Notes: generated by a model not told the origin, from the sequence alone. A stretch of 64,000 nt of DNA from Batillaria attramentaria (GCA_018292915.2 JACVVK020000146.1:627501-691500), one strand, 5' to 3'; counted from the first letter of the stretch, positions 44,764 through 64,000 are shown. Numbers and translations are program-made.

Positions 44764-47700
44764 GAAGTAAGTAAAGCTGAGAGCGCTCCCTAGATCTAGG
44801 AGATGTGTGCTTTGTATGCCAGTGGACAAGTCCGCCTTGCCCTATATTGGCTACAAGCCACATTGGAGGGGGGGGGGGACCTACCATCCTACCGCTGAAA
44901 CGTCTAACAGATCTAAGGGTATCTCACCATTCATAGGGCCCCCATTCCCCTCCCACCGGGAGGAAAATGGTCGGTACAACCAAGACCATACGACCATTAG
45001 CTGCTCACGACCATGGTTTCGGGTCAATGGGACCCTCATCAGGTGAGCATGCGGCGATACCCACGAGGGCTGCAGCGTCCAACCAGCACTAAAAGGCTGC
45101 CCCAGAATAATCTGGTGCGTCTCCAGTACTAGCCGACGTCGCTACCCTAAAGCTCTGCAAGAGGTTTCAGCGGCAAAAGACTAAATAATTTAGAAGGAGC
45201 AACTGCCTAGGTGTAATGTCATGTAATTTCATTTAATATAGAATAGGAACAAAGGCGTCGCTAAAGCCGAAAACATGCGCTCAATCAGGTCAGTTTGAAA
45301 GTAGGGGAAGTAAGTAAAGCTGAGAGCGCTCCCTAGATTTTGATCACCAACTGCTATGGCCTACCTAGATTTTTAGATCACCAACTGCTATGGCCTACCG
45401 TTGTACCGACCATTTTCCTCCAGGCGGAAGGGGAATGGGGGCCGTAAAGCCGAAAACATGCGCTCAATCAGGTCAATTTGAAAGTAGGAGCAGTAAGTAA
45501 AGCTGAGAGCGCTCCCTAAATCTAGGAGATGTGATCTTTGTGTGCCATTGCACAAGTCAGCCTTGCCCTATATTGGCTACAAGCCACAGTGGGTGGGTGG
45601 GGGATCTACCATCCTACCGCTGAAACGTCTAACAGATCTAAGGGTATCTCACCATTCATAGGGCCCCCATTCCCCTCCCACCGGGAGGAAAATGGTCGGT
45701 ACAACCTAGGCCATAGGAACTGGTGATTTTAGCCGCTTACGACCATGGTTTCGGGTCAATGGGACCCTCATCAGGTGAGCATGCGGCGATACCCACGAGA
45801 GATACAGCGTCCAACCAGCACTAAAAGACTGCCCCAGAATAATCTGGTGCGTCTCCAGTACTAGCAGACGTCGCTACAATAAAGCTCGAGCTATGCAAGA
45901 GATTTCAGCCGAAAAAGACTAAATAATTTAGAAGGAGCAACTGCCTGGGTGTAATGTCGTGTATTTACATTTAATAATTATATAGAACAGGAACAAAGGC
46001 GTCGCTAAAGGCGAAAACATGCGCTCAGTCAGGTCAATTTGAAAGAAGGGGAAATAAGTAAAGCCGAGAGCGCTCCCTAAATCTAGGAGATGCGTGCTTT
46101 GTATGCCGTTGGACAAGTCCGCCATGCCCTATATTGGCTACAAACCGCAGTGGAGGGGCGGGGGGGGGGGGGAGGGGGAAATCTACCATCCTACCGCTGA
46201 AACGTCTATCAGATCTAAGGGTATCTCACCATTCATAGGGCCCTCATTTCCCTCCCACCAGGAGGAAAATGGTCGGTACAACCAGGGCCATAAGAATTGG
46301 TGATTTTAGCCGCTCGCGACCATGGTTTCGGGTCAATGGGACCCTCATCAGGTGAGCATGCGGCGATACCCACGAGGGATACACCGTCCAACCAACATTA
46401 AAAGGCTGCCCTAAATTGACCTGACCGGAGGGGAATGGGGGCCCTATGAATGGTGAGATCCCCTTAGATCTGTTAGACGTTTCAGCGGTAGGATGGTAGA
46501 TTCCCCCCCGCCCCCCACTGCGGCTTGTAGCCAATATAGGGCAAGGCGGACTTGTCCAACAACAACAACTACAACAAAAAGAAAAAACAAACAAACTAAC
46601 AACAACAACAAAAATGATAATAATAAAAAACTTTGGCGCTAAATATCATAAATTTGTGACTACTGGTTTTCTTTGTTTAAGTCGTGCAAATTTCAAAGTC
46701 AGAGTAAACCCCATACAATTTTTTGGGGGGTCAAAAATAGAAGTTGTTAAAATCGTTCCTCTGCACCTTTAACAGTTTTCGCGTCTCATTATGATTGTTC
46801 CATTCCTCTAATTACTTCGATTCCGGCCGAAAAAAAGACCTTTGCAGCTGACAGCTCTACCGTCAAAGCGCTTATCGGAACCGTTAGGCCCTTTTACCAA
46901 ATGATGGTAGAGCTCTGCACCAGATAGGTGACATTGCACGATATACTGTTGACCTCACTGTTTGGGGAAAATGGTTGGCGCCATCTTGAAGCCGATCCAA
47001 ACAAGACCATTGTCCAGCGCATTCTGAGTCCATGTTTTCGCAAACTTTGTCAGCAAATTGGTGATGTCACGCCATTGTTCAGACCTGGACCTGTAAGTGT
47101 TTGAATGGGTCAGGCCTTATGCCCAGGTAAGAACCTATAGACACAATATCGAAATACTATTATTAAAAAAAAAAGGCATTGTAAATCGACGGTTCCCCAC
47201 CAGAACGTAATCTCTCTCTCTCTCTCTTCTATACGACCATCACGCCATTCCTTTAGCAGAGATGATTGTGAGACCTGAGCAAATGAAGTGTTTTGCCCAC
47301 CACATTACGCGCTTCTATGCATGCGATTCTACTGAGTCAAAACTTTGCTTCTCAATTTTTTTTTCAAGATAATGTACATCCCTCCAGTAAGCCCTCCTCC
47401 CATCCCGGTTTCCCAGGAAACCAGCGATGAACTTCTCCCAGTTCATCCGACTCAGGTGTCGGATGGTTCATCTGCAGTCCCTGCCAAAGAGCTACTACAT
47501 GATTCTTGAAGCATACTGTTTAGTTGCACTGAAAATACTCTTAAAAGACCAGAGAAACCGTTGGTTTGAGTAAAAACGACAAAACACAAACCTAAAACGT
47601 TGAGTGGTGGTATTTGTGAGCACTCTTGTCCCAAATGACTGAACATATAAAACAGTTAAATCTCAAACTGATCTGATTTGAACCCCGACTTTTGTACCCG

Positions 47701-49278
47701 CTAAAGCTGGAAATTTGAGCGCCGCGTTCCAAACACCAGTTAGCGGCCTCTCTCCAAGTGCTGCTCCACCGAGAGTAATCCGGAAGAATGAGAAAGTGAC
47801 AACCACCCCCGGCTTCAAGAAAACCAGGACCACACTGACGGCTACTGTAAGGGCACGCGGCTTCGTCCTCATTGTCCACACACTGAGCCACCAGGTCACA
47901 GGGGAAGTGGTGCCGGAAGTCGTCCCAGTAAGGCACGGAACAGTTCCACTGACCACCCGGCAGCTGCAGTGGCACTGACGTGTGGTTGTGGAAAGAGAAA
48001 CTAAGGTTGAAGCCCGGATGGGGCTTGATGTCAAAAGCCGCGATGAAGTGCCAGTATAGAACCGGAGTCACGTGCACTGCAGTAGAAGGCGGTACCATTC
48101 CACAAGCCGCCCAGATCCTGTGCTGAGCGTTGCTGCCTCCTTTATAGAACTCCAGACCATTATGACGACATTTAGAACTGTTCAGAGGTAAAGGATAACG
48201 CTCGTGGAAGAGGAAATAGGTGAAGCTGGTCATCACCGAGAGTTCCTCAGGCACGATGAGTCGAATCCAGGTGTCGGCGGCACGCGAGAGCTGTTCATGA
48301 CAGCAATGAGGGCTTTGGACGTAACCTGGGAATCATCATCATCGTCAGCATCATCAAATGCTATAAGAGTTTCGTAGATATATATGGCAAATTCCGAAAA
48401 TGGACGCCCGACACCTCAGTTACAATCATATTGACTTAGGTCAACATGTTACACTCCAACCTCTTCAGGCAATACCTCAATCAATTCTTAACAAGAAATA
48501 CAATTAAGAGCATTTGAGTGCATAACATAATTCTGAAACACCTGCACTACGTACCTCTGACTGGAGAAGTGAACTTTATAACTCCTTGTTCACGCCTTTG
48601 TGCTGTGAAGTTGAACGCTAGAAAGTGTGCATCATCTATGAAACCCTCTTTAACTGTCAGTACTACAGTCATGGTGTTGGACAAACTGTACAGCGATAGA
48701 GGACCACAACCTGTGTAATACTTCAAAACTCGTCCCGAAACGGTGTCACGCATTTCCCAGAAGTTGCCAGCCCAAGAACAGCTCGGTTTCTCCTCCATGA
48801 CCCGCAAGAAGATGAGGTGCCCCGGATCGACAGTCAGGACAATGGGGCAGACATTTATCGGGACACGGTGTTCGGCTAGTTCAGGGCGGAAGTCGAAGGA
48901 GACGACACCTGCATTAGCTGTGAGTCTAACCTCACTCTTCTTGGTGATGCAGTCAGTAATGGCCTTTGTAGTCAGATCCAGACGGACAAAACTACCGGTT
49001 CGTTCAGGGACCACGTCAGAGGAACTGTTGTCGCATGCTGACGTACTGGTGCCCTTATGTACAAAGGACGTAATGTGCTCACCGTTGCTTGCTGGGGACA
49101 CGGTGCTTGTGTATGTCCCAGACTGAACATTGTTCTGTGTCACTGAGGTTTCTTCACTGTCACCAGTCACGCGTGACTGTGTGGAGATTACGGAGACAAA
49201 ACACGCCATGGTGATGATGGCAAGCATTGCCGCTTGATTGGTCAGGTACCCTGCAAGTCTCGACGTCTCTTGCTTCAT
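40695..49278 (-). CDS. Receptor 2: CUB-CUB-LDLa-C-type lectin-LDLa-LRR-7TM receptor (GRL101-like)
   Basis: A complete span of roughly 1,300 residues. Exons: 49278-48555 (signal peptide, CUB-like; phase 1 out), 48325-47698 (CUB, LDLa-like, lectin start; phase 2 out), a probable exon from 47451 (NWEKFIAGFLGNRDGRRAYW; 3' limit near 47379 unresolved), 44283-43776 (lectin end, cysteine-rich spacer, LDLa; phase 0 out), 43193-42992 (LDLa; phase 1 out) and 42514-40695 (LDLa, LRRs, seven helices). It is the paralogue of receptors A and B. It differs in having an unsplit CUB domain, an unsplit lectin end and an extra intron inside an LDLa module. The long intron 47370-44284 contains ribozyme array 2. 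Confidence 0.85.
42992..43193 (-). CDS. Receptor 2 exon with LDLa module
   Basis: Acceptor ACTTTTCTTTCAG-type, then CVRLDQWCDGMDHCIDRTDE, a linker of about 30 residues, then CPETHFQCAG at donor GTAAAA (phase 1). It joins the last exon to give QCAGDGYCLP, matching QCTGDGYCLP, which is uninterrupted in receptor A. Confidence 0.9.
43204..43265. repeat. (AAT)n microsatellite with GCGC-flanked tail
   Basis: TAATAATAA repeats, then GGCGCTTTATCCC and AAAGCGCC. Similar AAT-plus-GGCGCC structures end the LINEs at 33841 and 35590, so this may be another LINE or SINE 3' end. Confidence 0.6.
43776..44283 (-). CDS. Receptor 2 exon: C-type lectin end, cysteine-rich spacer, LDLa
   Basis: Starts G-TAC-CTC after GTGTCTGAG, reads YLGLGQWMDGSIAYYLQKRK, SCGALRIRTAY and RSVLCE (lectin end), CPANYTTHNFLACDVRSECW, then LDLa YTLVCDFRSDCSDDEQFC and CRNKQ at donor GTACTG (phase 0). 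In receptor A the same stretch is split into two exons. Confidence 0.88.
44709..44761. repeat. (TA)n microsatellite beside array 2
   Basis: Pure TA repeat adjoining the ribozyme array, as at 827-889 beside array 1. Confidence 0.95.
45000..45057 (-). ncRNA. Type I hammerhead ribozyme motif 4 (core intact)
   Basis: CTGATGA, stem II, GAAAC, CCATGG and GTC are intact and the six stem I pairs GCTCAC/GTGAGC are perfect; only the outer stem base differs. Confidence 0.87.
45732..45789 (-). ncRNA. Type I hammerhead ribozyme motif 5 (one stem I mismatch)
   Basis: Core and cleavage triplet intact; stem I GTAAGC against GCTCAC, the same variant as motif 3. Confidence 0.83.
46309..46366 (-). ncRNA. Type I hammerhead ribozyme motif 6 (one stem I mismatch)
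   Basis: Core and GTC triplet intact; stem I GCGAGC against GCTCAC has one C-A mismatch. Confidence 0.83.
47698..48325 (-). CDS. Receptor 2 exon 2: CUB, LDLa-like module, C-type lectin start
   Basis: Acceptor ATTCCCAG, then GYAQSPHCC onward (CUB, ending GFNLSFSFHNH), WNCSVPYWDDFRHHFPCDL with CVDNEDEAAC (LDLa-like), then CGPGFLEAGGGCHFLIL, REAANWCLERGAQISSF and donor AGCGG/GTACAA (phase 2). Nearly identical to 3691-4318. Confidence 0.9.
48555..49278 (-). CDS. Receptor 2 exon 1: signal peptide and CUB-like domain
   Basis: Start chosen at MKQETS (49278) because the in-frame extension upstream is a trinucleotide repeat. Signal peptide AAMLAIITMACFVSV. The CUB-like region has KAITDCITKKSEVRLTA, CPIVLTVDPGHLIFLRVMEE, CSWAGNFWEMRD and NTMTVVLTVKEG, and ends FTSPVRG at donor GTACGT (phase 1). 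Confidence 0.85.
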
Positions 49279-49311
49279 GTCAACAACAACAACAACGACA
49301 ACGACAACGAC

Positions 49312-49344
<33 letters not shown>

Positions 49345-49527
49345 TTGCATTTGTAGGGCGCATTTCTGAAAATAAAACTCAAGGCGCCGATCACTCACCG
49401 ACACTCACTCGCAATTTACGATGGACAGACATACACTGGTGAAACTGACTACTACACAGGAAATTCCTGGAAGGCTTTGCAAAACAATTTGAAAACTGCT
49501 CTTAAAAACAGACAGTGTGGGCACATT

Positions 49528-49663
49528 TCACAGATTTGCAGGCAGAGAATTGCAATAGGTTGGAGCGACAAAACTGAAAGAGCGCTCGCCAAAAGATTTC
49601 AAGTTGCACTCAGGAATTTTGAGAAGCCTCCTCTCGGACGACGACCGGAGGATTCGCGACGGT
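49528..49663 (-). pseudogene. Relic of LINE reverse transcriptase C-terminus (twin of 5515-5650)
   Basis: PSRILRSSSERRLLKIP, then GERSFSFVAP and NSLPANL; same relic as in the left copy with a few substitutions. Confidence 0.75.
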
Positions 49664-50463
49664 TGATGGGTGACAAGTGTAATAACAATGGTAATAATCA
49701 CGGGGCGTAATACAACTTGAAAGAACACGGCGTCTGATAATAACCTGCCAAGGACGCAAGCGCTATGCAAAGCCCCGTATTCCCCAGCCTGCAAACCGAT
49801 GACACCTACATTCGGGTCCCAAAACAGACGGGCACTATCCGAGCGGGCATTGTGGGCGCTTGGTGGGATTTTTCAACCGGATGCATCAAGAACACTGTCT
49901 TTGCCGTAAATTGACATAAATACTAAGACGTGAACAAAGTAACAAAAGAAAAAAGAGAAAACTGGAAGGCAAAACACTACGGCGCAGCTGTGGCCGAACG
50001 AACGGATCAGTACAGTGTTTGACCCGTGAGGGAACAAGTTTGTATAACTCATGCCTGCACAGCTACTCCTGCCTCAGGTTGACAAGAGCACCCGACCTTT
50101 TATCACAGTCTGTCATACATTCAGCAGTAAATACTCAGCGATCACAGGTCCATACATTCTACATAAACCCTACACAGGATTGACGAAATTCCAATATATC
50201 AGAGTTGGAAAAAAGCCCCCCCCCAAAAAAAAAAACAAAAAACAAAAAACAAACAAACAACAAAAACCCCAAACAACAACAACAACAACAAACAAGGAGG
50301 AACGGCCCCGTCCTACAAAGTTGTTTCTCCGAATTTCATTTTATTTTGTCTGTTTTGTTGTTATTGTTGCCGGTTCTCCCCTCTCCATGTTCTACCAATG
50401 ACACTAGATCCTCTACGACCTCGACCGATTAGTCACGTGACTGGGGGTGGGGCCGGGTGGGGG

Positions 50464-50485
<22 letters not shown>

Positions 50486-50494
<9 letters not shown>

Positions 50495-50660
50495 TGGGTG
50501 TTTAGGAGTTTAACGTCCTTTTCCACCACGTAAGGGTGATATCAAAGACGGGGCAACGAGAGAAAGGCCAGCACAAATATTTGGCCCAAGCCGGGATTCG
50601 AACTCTCGACCCGAGCATTGAAAGTCCAACGCTCTACCATTCGGCTACCCTGGCTCCCCA
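50486..50660 (-). mobile_element. tRNA-derived SINE inside P3
   Basis: Best preserved head in the family: box A-like GGTAGCCGAATGGTAGAGC and box B-like GAGTTCGAATCCCGGC on the minus strand. Confidence 0.87.
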
Positions 50661-51267
50661 GAGAGAGAGAGAGAGAGAGACGTCAGTTCCGTGAACTAAA
50701 CATTTGACGTCAGCCTCAGGCAGGTCGTCATACACGGACGGAGAGATGACGTCAGTTCCGCGAACTAAACATTTTGACGTCAGCCTCTAGCACTGCGATC
50801 GTCTGAGGAAGCTTGTTTATGTCTTGTGATTTCCCTGTTGGCTTTGTGGCTTCCCCGATTGAATTATTTTTCACATGAAATCTGGAAGATCTAGAGGGCT
50901 GGCGAAATGTCGGAGGCAGTGAAGAATACTTGCTTATTTTGTCTGGGAACTAAGCGTTTGACGTCAGCTTCACACTGGTGGTATGACAGATGATGCTTGT
51001 GCATGTCTTGTAATTTCCCTGTTGCTTTTGTGACTTCCCTGGCTGAATTAATTTTTACATAAAATCTGGAAGATCTAGAGGGCTGGTGAAACATGGACTA
51101 GAATACCTTGTATTGTACTTATGAAATCGAAAATTTGGAACTCTTTTGACCGGTGCTTTTCGCAGAAACTTGAAAAAGTTATGTTTATCTAAAAGTTCAG
51201 TTATTCTAAATGCTAAAGCTATAATAGTGCAGTAGTTCCTGTCATATGTGCAGTTGTCACACTAGAC

Positions 51268-51350
51268 AACAAGATGGCCACCAGCCCAATATGTTGTTTC
51301 CATTTGATCACCTGCTATCGTCACGGTCGTTCTTTTGTAATGCCATGTAT

Positions 51351-51444
<94 letters not shown>

Positions 51445-53349
51445 GAAACAACTGACCGGGCTGTCACACCAATCTTGTTTTTGGAAGAGAGACGTCAAGT
51501 TGTATTCTTTGAAATCTATGACGTTTTTCCTCACTGGGATGACGCATAATACATTTGGCGTAATAACTTTGATACAGTTCTTGGAATGAAAGCAGACCCA
51601 TGAAAATTGAAGTGTTGCTGCTGCGTGCGCAGTGTAAAGATCGAATTAATACCGACCCAATATGTTTAACAGACAAGTCTGCGCGGCGAACGTTTTCTAA
51701 CTATGTGTTATGTCAGACATACACACGCGCGCGCGCGCGCGCACACACTCACACGCACGCGCACACGCACACACACACACAGACTCGCGCGAGCCGCGTT
51801 TGTGCTCCATTGAGACCTATGTGGTGTTCTCTCACTCTACTATGCTATTGAGTGAGAGTCAGTGGGAAAAACAAAGCACACTACATCAATGAAACTCCCG
51901 CTTTCCCCGTCTACACATAGAGAACGTCCATGTGGCGACACATCCCCAAGAAATGCCAGTATCACGTCAATCAAACTGACATGACGTCGGAAAAATGACG
52001 CTGATACTGCCTTTTGCGTCAGTGCGCGCGTGCCTTTTCTGCGATGGATCTGACCTGTTCAGTACGTAAGCAGCCCTGCACAGCGTTCTGGGTTCTTCTT
52101 CTTTCATGAATTTGTTCTCCGTGCATATTCTGTTCATAAAGTATTGGAGTTGTATTCTTTTATATCCCGGGTCTTCTCTGCGATTGCACGAAGATGGCGA
52201 CATAGTAGAAGTAAAATACACCACGTCTCCAAACAGAGGAATTCGGAAAGAAAGTGGCGAGACACCCCCAAGAAAAAACAGCATCACGTCAATCAAACAT
52301 GACGCACTTACTTTACGTCAGTGAGCGTGCGTCTCTTCTTCGATGTTTGTGAGGCTTGTGGCTTGTAGAGGAAATGTGCTGTGAGTACAAATTTTCGAGT
52401 CAACTGACGATAACGGCTGCAGTGAATTTTTCTAATTTTTTTGTATATTTTTTATGGCACCCCAGGCTCATTATCTATGTATAGTAGGAGCGATTTTGAG
52501 ATCTAAAGTGTGTTCACCAGCACTTTCATCAGGTACGGCTTACGCCAAAAGTATAAAAGCGACAACCTCTAAAATTCACTTAGTTGAGAGTCCGCGTATT
52601 CATGCTATCTATGTCCAAAAAATGGAGTGGTTTAGGTAAATATTACGCCTTTAAAAGCCAGAAAGCCACTTTTTCTGAAAAGGGCGATAACTCGCAAATC
52701 ATGTGTGCAATCGTACCTGGATCGGGCCTTCTATTCAACAATCTTGATTCATTTAGAAACCCCAAATTTGAAATCGATCGGTTCAGTATTTTGGGAGAAA
52801 TAGGCATCTGAACTGGGTTCACATGCAATGTCAACTCAGGCTCGGTTTACATGAAAACTATAAGAGCGACCATTTTCTAGTAGTGATTCTGTTCAGAGTC
52901 CGTATTCAAGCTATCCATTGCCAAACAATTGAGTGATTTAAATAAATATTACGCCTGTGAACGAAAGACAACCAACTTGTCTCAAAAGGGCGATAACTCC
53001 CAAATCACTTAAGCAATCATCACACGCTTGGTTCCTCTAATGTAGCATTTTGATATATTTGGATACCCCAAATTTTATACCATTCGGTTAAGTATTTTCG
53101 AAGAAACGGGCCCGGACACAATTCACACACACAGACGGCACTCACTGAGGAGGAGAAGCGCGTTCGGTGCACCATACATGTCAGCATCGATGACGCATGT
53201 TTTCTTACGTCATTGTCAGAGTTACACTTGCAAAATCGTCTCTGCGGGAGATCGGCAGTGACGTGCGTTTGTACCACAGATGCTTGCCTATGAACGTGGA
53301 AATTTTAGCTCGTCCTATGATGTTGTTTCCATTACTATGGAAACAACAT
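51268..53349. mobile_element. Hairpin-ended element Q, nested in P3
   Basis: It begins AACAAGATGGCCACC, has ATGTTGTTTCCAT about 22 bases in, and ends in a perfect hairpin at 53320-53349 (stem ATGTTGTTTCCAT / ATGGAAACAACAT, loop TACT), followed by AAAAACG. P1 has the uninterrupted site (AGTGAC/AAAAATACC near 11275). It contains (CA)n(CT)n at 51352-51440, a CG/CA tract at 51719-51782 and two pairs of diverged internal repeats (GTCAGTGCGC/GTCAGTGAGC region; AGGGCGATAACTC region). No protein is recognised. Its design is that of P1 with different sequence. Confidence 0.75.
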
Positions 53350-53910
53350 AAAAACGCCGGGATGATAAGTAATTTGCAGTAGTCTTTTCATAGATATTTG
53401 ATCTTATGTGCAAACCACCCCTACCTCGAAAATATTTTTTTTACACAAAACCAGTCAGAGCTACAGTGCTGTAGCACGAATACAGGCAGTGTGATTGGGC
53501 GAACTTCCAAAGTCTAGAAAATAAAGGAATTTGAACAACTTTTTCGAAAAAATTCGTAACACGACCGATTTTTTAAAATCGGCGATAACTCTTCTGAAAA
53601 TGCGGCAGGCTAAAAATCGTGAAAGGTAGGTCTGGAGAAGGTGATTTCCCATTTTATCTCAAAGTAAAAAGGCCTCCATCGAGGTGGTTTAGGAGATAGC
53701 CATTATTACATCTGTCCACACACACACACACACACAGACACACGTCTCACAACTCCCGCCAAAAAGAACGCAGCAGCATAGTGTGCACGTCAAGTGTCTA
53801 TGACGCAGGTTTCGTTACGTCACTATGTGCGTGAAAGTATTATTGTGTGGAGAAACGTCACAGTCTTGTTTTGTATCACTGAAACAACTGCGCGCAGCAA
53901 AATCTGCCCC

Positions 53911-53936
53911 GTTGGAAAAAAGCCCCCCCCCCCAAA

Positions 53937-53967
<31 letters not shown>

Positions 53968-53982
53968 CAAAACAAAAACCCC

Positions 53983-54015
<33 letters not shown>

Positions 54016-55163
54016 AAACCGTGTTTGGGACTCCTGGAGAGGGGTTGGGGTGGGGTGGAGTGTCAGGTTAAGAACTGCCTCTTTCAAACAATGAAGACCG
54101 TTTCCGGGGTTGCCTTGCCAGACTTTGTCTCGATATACTGACAAAATATGTATCACGATACACAAGTTCTGGAAGGCAGCGTAGGGATAAAGAATCATCT
54201 GTTTCATTATCTCCAGGGCAGATACACGGTACTAATGAACACTAATGCGGGTTTACATTGCAAGCTCTGTTGTACACAGATATATCATCAGTATCACCGT
54301 TGCCGTTAACTGCTGTTAAAGGGCAAAATACAGTAAGTCCACGAAGAGAAGTGTGGATGTACAGTGTTTTTCCACTACATAGCATTAATTCGGCGAAGTG
54401 TTTGTCTAACTGATGTAATAATTATCATCCTAGCAAACCAGACGATCACGTTGCAGATTAACGCTCAGGTTTGCTGCTGGACCCGAAGCTTTAGTTTTTC
54501 AGGGCTGAGTCAGAAAGGCAAATACCAAAGCACAGGGAAACACAAGCCGAACAATACAAAAAACAATTACAACTGGAAAAAGAAGGCCATCTGGACTGAC
54601 TGACACAGTACAATGTACACGCACATCAACACAGCTCCGTGAAGAATCATAACAGGACATTGCATCACTTGATAAGCCTGAAGGCCATGAGAAAGAAACA
54701 CAAATCTTTATCATTTATAAACGTTTGTTTCTCAAAAAATATTTTCGGTTGTTTTGTTGGTGATATTGCTGTTTGGTGTCACGTGCATACAGCTGAACGC
54801 CAAATCTGGACGCAAGCACAGCCGAACAGTCTAAAAAGAGAGCAAATTAAAAAGCAGAAATTAGTTTCTATTACAAATTGGTCTATTCCACAAATTCCAA
54901 AACGGTTTGGAGTATGAAACATTGTACCCATATACTACAAGGAACAGGAAGGTTTTGTTTTTAAACAATGCATGATGGTTTTAGCCACTCCCAAACTTGA
55001 CTGTTACCATAATTTCCTAAGTGTAAGTATATCTGCCAATGTAAAATCTGAGCCACTATGCAAACGTTAAAGGTGACCATACAGTCTGAACATATAGAGG
55101 CTAAAGCCAATTTCAAGTCCTTCATCTTTTGGTCACACTGTCCGTTCAAATTCTCGTTTTTCT
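53911..55163. other. Intergenic stretch 3' of receptor B
   Basis: (AAAAC)n and (AAC)n at about 53935-54016, then sequence matching 6290-7434. It holds the 3' UTR of receptor B; no other gene. Confidence 0.6.
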
Positions 55164-63246
<8,083 letters not shown>

Positions 63247-64000
63247 CTGGACACAAGGGTCAGTAAGTAAGACCTAGCCGAGTAATAAGTTTGCCTCGGT
63301 AGAACCCTTCTCAAAAGTCTGCAATCTCAACAAAAAACCACAAACAGCGTTTTTTGTTTTTTAAAATTTTTTTTTAAAATAAAAAATAAAAACTAACCAA
63401 CTGTGCAAAATGCACAGCTTTTGAGTTTTCTGTGTCCCTGAAACCCATATAAAAACCAAGGGCAGCCTGATTTCACAGCTCACTTTGCGTTTTGAAAATG
63501 AGCGAGAACGACCGCAGTGGCTAGTCCTCGTGCAGCACCCAACACCCGCTCACTGTTTCGCTCACTGACCAAAAGCACAATCAAGTAACCGCAAACTGAC
63601 TCTCTGGTTTTATAAGGGTCTCCGAAGCGCTGTCTCCTGAAGTCTCTGCAACTGTGACAGGGCTGCCTGCATTAAGCCTGCTCTTGGGCACTGCGGAGCA
63701 CCACAGTGCTGTCCACAGTTGTGGCACAGTTGTGATTTTGGGTGTTTCCGCCGCTGTGGCGTCATCACAGCAACCTGGATTTCTAATAGCCACAACTGTG
63801 ACTGTGGTTTCCACAACAGATTCTGATCGGCTGTGCTACGTCACTCGGCGCACAAACATGGCGGACAGTGCTTCTTCAATCGATTTGTCACCGAGCACAG
63901 CTGTGTTCAGTTTTGTAGTTAGTAGACACACCGAGCGCAACGACTGAGACTCACTATGCTTATCCTCTGCACTGACCCGAAATCGGCTAGCCGAGGGTGG

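Larger units (their letters stand above)
44762..46560. repeat. Retrozyme-like repeat array 2
   Basis: Units start near 44762, 45440 and 46030 in one direction, with a small repeated scrap near 45340-45430 and an inverted partial unit at about 46420-46560. Ribozyme spacings are 732 and 577 bases. The array lies in a long intron of receptor 2. Confidence 0.8.
50293..53910. mobile_element. Hairpin-family element P3, right end truncated, carrying nested element Q
   Basis: Left end AACAAGGAGGAACGGCCCCG after (CAA)n. The P body is split by Q (51268-53349) and resumes at 53350. It stops at AAATCTGCCCCG without the terminal hairpin, and is followed by a second copy of the TTGGAAAAAAGCCCC...(CAA)n flank that also stands on the left (50207-50291). 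The left duplication copy has only one such flank (about 6193-6290). Confidence 0.75.

Overview
The window is nuclear DNA of an animal, most likely a gastropod mollusc. Genes have introns with GT/AG junctions. Dinucleotide and AAAC/AAC microsatellites are dense, several kinds of retroelement relic occur, and the main genes encode receptors of the type of GRL101 from the pond snail Lymnaea. The genus cannot be fixed from the sequence; a marine caenogastropod such as a periwinkle is a guess.

The core is a cluster of four related G-protein-coupled receptor genes, all on the minus strand. From right to left they are: receptor B (63246 to 55164, first exon beyond the right edge), receptor 2 (49278 to 40695, complete span), receptor A (20345 to 7435, complete span) and receptor D1 (5277 leftwards, 3' part beyond the left edge). 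Each is a mosaic: signal peptide, CUB-like domain, CUB domain, LDLa-like module, C-type lectin domain, several LDL-receptor class A modules, leucine-rich repeats, then a rhodopsin-like seven-helix domain. About 890-18120 and about 44762-64000 are two copies of one segmental duplication. A is therefore the twin of B, and D1 the twin of the 5' half of 2. The copies differ by insertions that date after the duplication.

Between receptor 2 and receptor A (20.3-40.7 kb) lies unrelated material. A five-exon minus-strand gene (33404 to 28850) encodes a secreted, glycosylated, probably helical protein of about 203 residues. Its intron phases (1-0-0-0) match long-chain helical cytokine genes. On the plus strand there is the end of a tyrosine-rich receptor tail (22119-25690), and within its intron an SRCR-domain fragment broken by a SINE. 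Two 5'-truncated LINEs (33.8-37.0 kb) and many tRNA-derived SINEs fill the rest.

Two repeat classes stand out. Arrays at 0.94-2.47 kb and 44.76-46.56 kb carry six type I hammerhead ribozyme motifs, as in animal retrozymes. Elements at 10250-11902, 30108-31724, 50293-53910 and, nested, 51268-53349 belong to a hairpin-ended family. They start AACAAGR, three of the four end in a perfect hairpin, and they carry internal tandem repeats and a CA tract. One of them has a clean empty site without target duplication, which suggests Helitron/Helentron-like (HINE or 'pearl'-like) elements.

Exon limits are read by eye from frame, phase and consensus junctions. Percent identities, structure predictions and database matches were not computed.
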